From contig NZ_QRGC01000002.1 of assembly GCF_003448965.1 (NCBI RefSeq), positions 62,001 to 126,000 of the forward strand: a DNA stretch of 64,000 nucleotides, in the 5' to 3' direction. Source of the stretch: Oceanicella sp. SM1341 (GTDB lineage Bacteria; Pseudomonadota; Alphaproteobacteria; Rhodobacterales; Rhodobacteraceae). Below the pieces are notes generated by a model, which did no database searches, was not told the origin of the DNA, and saw only the letters and a list, made by a program, of their open reading frames with translations. Numbering within the stretch: position 1 is the first letter of the stretch; every line of letters begins with the position of its first letter. Shown in pieces: positions 61,239 to 64,000 of this stretch. The translations under genes and the position numbers were made by a program.

Positions 61239-62939
61239 GTGATTTCAGAAGAGTATTGCTTTGGCGAAAACGCCGATATTGATGTTTGCGTTGTCGGTGC
61301 CGGGCCTGTCGGGCTCGGCGTGGCGCTCACGCTTGCCCGGGGCGGGCACAGGGTGGTGGTGCTGGAGGCCGGCGGCCGGGTTGCAGAAGGTCGGGAGGGC
61401 GGGCCGTTCGAGCTCGACCTTGCCGACGAGGCCACCCACGGCCGCGGTGCGCTGGTCACCCGGCAGGGGCTGGGCGGCACCTCCACCGCATGGGGCGGCG
61501 GCTGCACGCCGCTCGACGAGATCGACCTCTCGCCGCGGGCGCATGTGCCGCTCTCCGGCGCGCCGATCGACATCGAGGAACTGGCGAGCTGGCACGCGGC
61601 CGCGGGGGAGATCCTCGGCGTGCACGGCAATTTCGACGCTCATGACCCCGACCACGACCCCACCGCCGAAGTACATCTCGACCAGCTCATCCGCTATTGC
61701 CGGGTGGCCAACACCTCGCGGCTGCACCGCGAGGAGATCGAGACCAGCCCGGCGCTCACCCTGTGCCTCGACACCCGGGTCCTGGGGCTGGACTTCGCGC
61801 CGGGCAGCGGCCGGATCACCGGGCTGCGGGCCATCTCGGCCGGGCGGCGGCTGAGCCTGCGGCCGCGCCGGGTGGTGCTGGCCTGCGGCGGCGTGCAGGC
61901 CACGCGCCTGCTCCTGCTCATGCAGCGCGACCACCCGGGCCTGCTGGGCGGGGCGCCGGGCCCGCTGGGGCGCTACTACATGGGCCATCTCTCCGGCTCG
62001 GCGGCGCGGGTGCGCTTCGAGCGGCCGGACATGGCCCGGCGCTTTCTCGTGAACGCCACGCCGGACGGGGCCTCGGCCCGGCACTGCCTCGTGATCTCGC
62101 CGCGGGTGCAGCGGCGCGAGGGGCTGCTCAATGCCTATTTCGCCCTGATGAACATGCCGCTGGACGACCCCTACTACCTCTCGGGCGCGCTCTCGGCGGT
62201 GCATCTCGCGCTGGCCCTGCGCCACCGCACCGCCGATTACATGCCCCATTACCACCCGGGCCACCGCAGCACGCCCTATGCATTCGGCCTGCAGCCGGCG
62301 CTGCACATGGGCAATGTTCTGCGCCAGCCGCTGTCCACCTTTGCCGGGCTGGTGAGCATCGCGCGCATGCGCATGGCCGCGCAGAAGAGCCATCCGTTCT
62401 TCCAGTTCTACAATCCGCGCGGCATCTACGCCCTGCGCTACCACGCCGAACACGCCCCCGACCCGGAGAGCCGCGTCACCCTCTCCGCGCGCCGCGACGG
62501 CGACGGCCTGCCGCTGGCGCGGGTGGACCTGCGCTTCGGCGCGCAGGATGTCTCCTCCGTCCTGCGCTCGCACGAGGTGCTGGCCGGCTGGATGCGCGCC
62601 GCCGGGGCAGGCGAGGTGAGCTGGCACCAGCCCGCGCCGCAGCGCGCGGCGCAGGTGCGCGCCCAGGCCTCGGACGGCTATCACCAGATCGGTTGCACGC
62701 GGATGTCCGCGAGCCCCCGCACCGGCGTGGTGGACCGCAACCTGCAGGTGCACGGGGTGGGCAACCTCTTTGTCGCCGCGCCCTCGGTGCTGCCCGCGAG
62801 CGGGCGGGCGCATCCCACCTTCCCGGCCGTGGCGCTGGGCGTGCGGCTCGCGCATCATCTCATGGCCCGGCCGACCGTCGCGGCGGGGCGGGCCGCCTCG
62901 GCCGATGCGCTGGTGCACCGGCCGGAGGGCCGGTCCTGA
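61239..62939 (+). CDS. GMC-family FAD-dependent oxidoreductase
   Basis: A 566-residue flavoprotein with the FAD-binding motif VCVVGAGPVGLGVALTLARG (residues 17-36), LGGTSTAWGGGCTPLDEID, VVLACGGVQATRLLLLM, and a GMC C-terminal domain (SDGYHQIGCTRM, VHGVGNLFVAAPSVLPASG, HPTFPAVALGVRLAHHL). Such enzymes oxidise alcohols, sugars or sterol-like compounds; the substrate is unknown. No signal peptide is present. A GTG start is chosen, with no strong ribosome site. It stands alone between the efflux locus and an IclR gene. Confidence 0.8.
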   Translation: MISEEYCFGENADIDVCVVGAGPVGLGVALTLARGGHRVVVLEAGGRVAEGREGGPFELDLADEATHGRGALVTRQGLGGTSTAWGGGCTPLDEIDLSPRAHVPLSGAPIDIEELASWHAAAGEILGVHGNFDAHDPDHDPTAEVHLDQLIRYCRVANTSRLHREEIETSPALTLCLDTRVLGLDFAPGSGRITGLRAISAGRRLSLRPRRVVLACGGVQATRLLLLMQRDHPGLLGGAPGPLGRYYMGHLSGSAARVRFERPDMARRFLVNATPDGASARHCLVISPRVQRREGLLNAYFALMNMPLDDPYYLSGALSAVHLALALRHRTADYMPHYHPGHRSTPYAFGLQPALHMGNVLRQPLSTFAGLVSIARMRMAAQKSHPFFQFYNPRGIYALRYHAEHAPDPESRVTLSARRDGDGLPLARVDLRFGAQDVSSVLRSHEVLAGWMRAAGAGEVSWHQPAPQRAAQVRAQASDGYHQIGCTRMSASPRTGVVDRNLQVHGVGNLFVAAPSVLPASGRAHPTFPAVALGVRLAHHLMARPTVAAGRAASADALVHRPEGRS

Positions 62940-62949
62940 GCCGGGGCGG

Positions 62950-63801
62950 TCAGTAGCGGCTGATGTCCGGCGCGCCGATGGCCAGCCCGGCGCGGGCGGC
63001 ACGGGCCTCGATCTCGCGCGCGGCCTCCTGCAGGAGGGGCACGTACTGGCGCTCGATCTGCTCCAGCGTCACGGCGTTGCGCGCCACGATGATGTTGAGG
63101 CAGCAGCGCAGCACCCCGCCCACGATCACCGGCACGCCGGCGCCGGCCTCGGTGTCGAAGAACTCCCCGGACTGCAGGCCGTAGCCGCGCCGGCGGGTCT
63201 CGGCGATCAGCGCCTCGAGCTTCTCGCGGTTCTCCATCAGCTCGCGGCTCTCCTCCGGGTGGGGGCGCTCGAAGCGCAGCACCCGCTGGCGGAAGGCGTC
63301 GGTGGCGAAGGCCAGCCAGGCCCGCCCGGTGGCCGAGATGGTGAAGGGAAGCTGCGAGCCGGGCCCGCGCCGCCGCACCACGGAGAACACCGCGTCGCGC
63401 GCGTTGGTGTTGGCGATCACCAGCTGGTCGTTCTGGCTCACCACGATGTCGGAGGGCCAGCCGAGCGACTTGCGCAGCTCCGCCATCACCGGCCCGGCGA
63501 TCATCACGATCTCGTCCTCGGCGTTGTAGCCGGTGGAGAGGGCGAGCGCGCGGATGCCGACGGCGAACTCGCGGCTGCCGGGGTCGTAGGTGGCGAAGCC
63601 GGCGCTCTGCAGGGTCTCGAGCATGCGCAGGGTGGTGGCCTTGGGAATGCCGGTGCGCTTCTGGATGGCGGTGAGCCCGGCGGGGCCGATGGCGTTCAGC
63701 GCCTCCAGCACCTCGAGCACCCGCAGCGAGGCGGTGACCGGCTGGTAAACGGTGGCCGTGTCGGTCTTGCCGCGTGCGATCTGTGGCTTGCCGCGTGTCA
63801 T
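62950..63801 (-). CDS. IclR-family transcriptional regulator
   Basis: A 283-residue regulator with an N-terminal winged helix (about 20-80, SLRVLEVLEALNAIGPAGLT, IQKRTGIPKATTLRMLETLQ) and an IclR effector domain (about 95-270, LPFTISATGRAWLAFATD, GYGLQSGEFFDTEAGAGVPV). It follows a TRAP permease gene on the same strand by 115 bases and may control that transporter. The ATG at 63801 is chosen because it precedes the conserved part; an ATG at 63825 is an alternative. Confidence 0.85.
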   Translation of the reverse strand: MTRGKPQIARGKTDTATVYQPVTASLRVLEVLEALNAIGPAGLTAIQKRTGIPKATTLRMLETLQSAGFATYDPGSREFAVGIRALALSTGYNAEDEIVMIAGPVMAELRKSLGWPSDIVVSQNDQLVIANTNARDAVFSVVRRRGPGSQLPFTISATGRAWLAFATDAFRQRVLRFERPHPEESRELMENREKLEALIAETRRRGYGLQSGEFFDTEAGAGVPVIVGGVLRCCLNIIVARNAVTLEQIERQYVPLLQEAAREIEARAARAGLAIGAPDISRY

Positions 63802-63916
63802 GGCTGGCGCCGGTCCTCCCCGCATCGCTCCGCGGCCTCCGGCGGCCGGCCGCCCCGCCCGGGGCGCGGGCGCGAGCATAGCGGAGCGGGCGCGCCGGGG
63901 GCAAGGCGGCCCCGGC

Positions 63917-64000
63917 TCACATCAGCCCCGGCAGCCAGAGCGACAGGCCCGGCACAGCCACCAGCAGCGCCACCACCACCACCTCGCAGACGAGAAACCA
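63917..64000 (-). CDS. TRAP transporter large permease, C-terminal end
   Basis: The last 27 codons of a gene that enters from the right edge: a hydrophobic segment followed by VPGLSLWLPGLM and a stop. This closing pattern is typical of DctM-type TRAP permeases (IPGLSLWLP). It is too short for firm proof. With the IclR gene just downstream it suggests a third TRAP system. Confidence 0.55.
   Translation of the reverse strand, partial: WFLVCEVVVVALLVAVPGLSLWLPGLM

Overview
The window is very GC-rich with dense, mostly compact operons. TRAP transporters are prominent, hemC-hemD is followed by a Mic60/mitofilin gene and a HemY-like gene, and there are NasS/NasT and Zur-type regulation and a short DUF6525-like gene. 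Together this points to a free-living alphaproteobacterium of the Rhodobacterales (Paracoccaceae/Roseobacteraceae). The genus cannot be fixed from the sequence. No CRISPR array, integrase, transposase or rRNA is visible; one tRNA (Thr-CGT) is present.

Layout. 1-2304: nitrate-assimilation control (nasT-nasS) and the start of a nitrate ABC-transporter binding protein; a leader with a strong intrinsic terminator lies between nasS and the transporter gene. 2663-9385: malonate uptake and use (TRAP transporter, malonyl-CoA decarboxylase, malonyl-CoA synthetase) with a divergent GntR regulator and a perfect palindromic operator. 9456-13180: ferric-siderophore reductase, a cytoplasmic gamma-glutamyltransferase-like enzyme and a Tat-exported glutaminase. 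13194-25003: a serine-glyoxylate-type aminotransferase and a long minus-strand sugar-acid operon (TRAP dctPQM, UxaA-type dehydratase, Gfo/Idh/MocA protein, two EamA proteins, a beta-hydroxyacid dehydrogenase, a DenD-like dehydrogenase and 6-phosphogluconate dehydrogenase). 25409-36931: housekeeping genes (ychF, HD hydrolase, ahcY, EVE, gpsA, tsaD, hemC, hemD, mic60, hemY, tRNA-Thr). 37426-42009: an orphan CheB and a Zur-controlled zinc region (znuA, zur, a COG0523 metallochaperone and a small coupled gene). 42374-48144: ferric hydroxamate uptake fhuADBC. 48333-57574: a small unknown gene, an Lhr-type helicase, chrA, argG, a DUF1697 gene and ilvA. 57702-60884: a TetR regulator and an outer-membrane efflux protein flanking the decayed remnant of an RND pump. 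61239-64000: a GMC-type oxidoreductase, an IclR regulator and the last codons of a TRAP permease.

The most interesting signals are: (i) the NasT-type antitermination leader, with a NasT that lacks the phospho-acceptor Asp; (ii) the RND permease fossil that keeps its reading frame and its stop/start overlap with the efflux gene; (iii) three related Zur-box candidates that tie znuA, zur and cobW together, with znuB and znuC absent; (iv) a dispersed palindromic element (four copies, one inside the chrA reading frame) and two 25-bp-scale tandem-repeat arrays; (v) an orphan terminator preceded by several hairpins, which may mark a small RNA; and (vi) a sugar-acid operon whose gene combination I cannot match to a named pathway.

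In such GC-rich DNA, long antisense open frames (over 1,000 codons) are common and have been left out.
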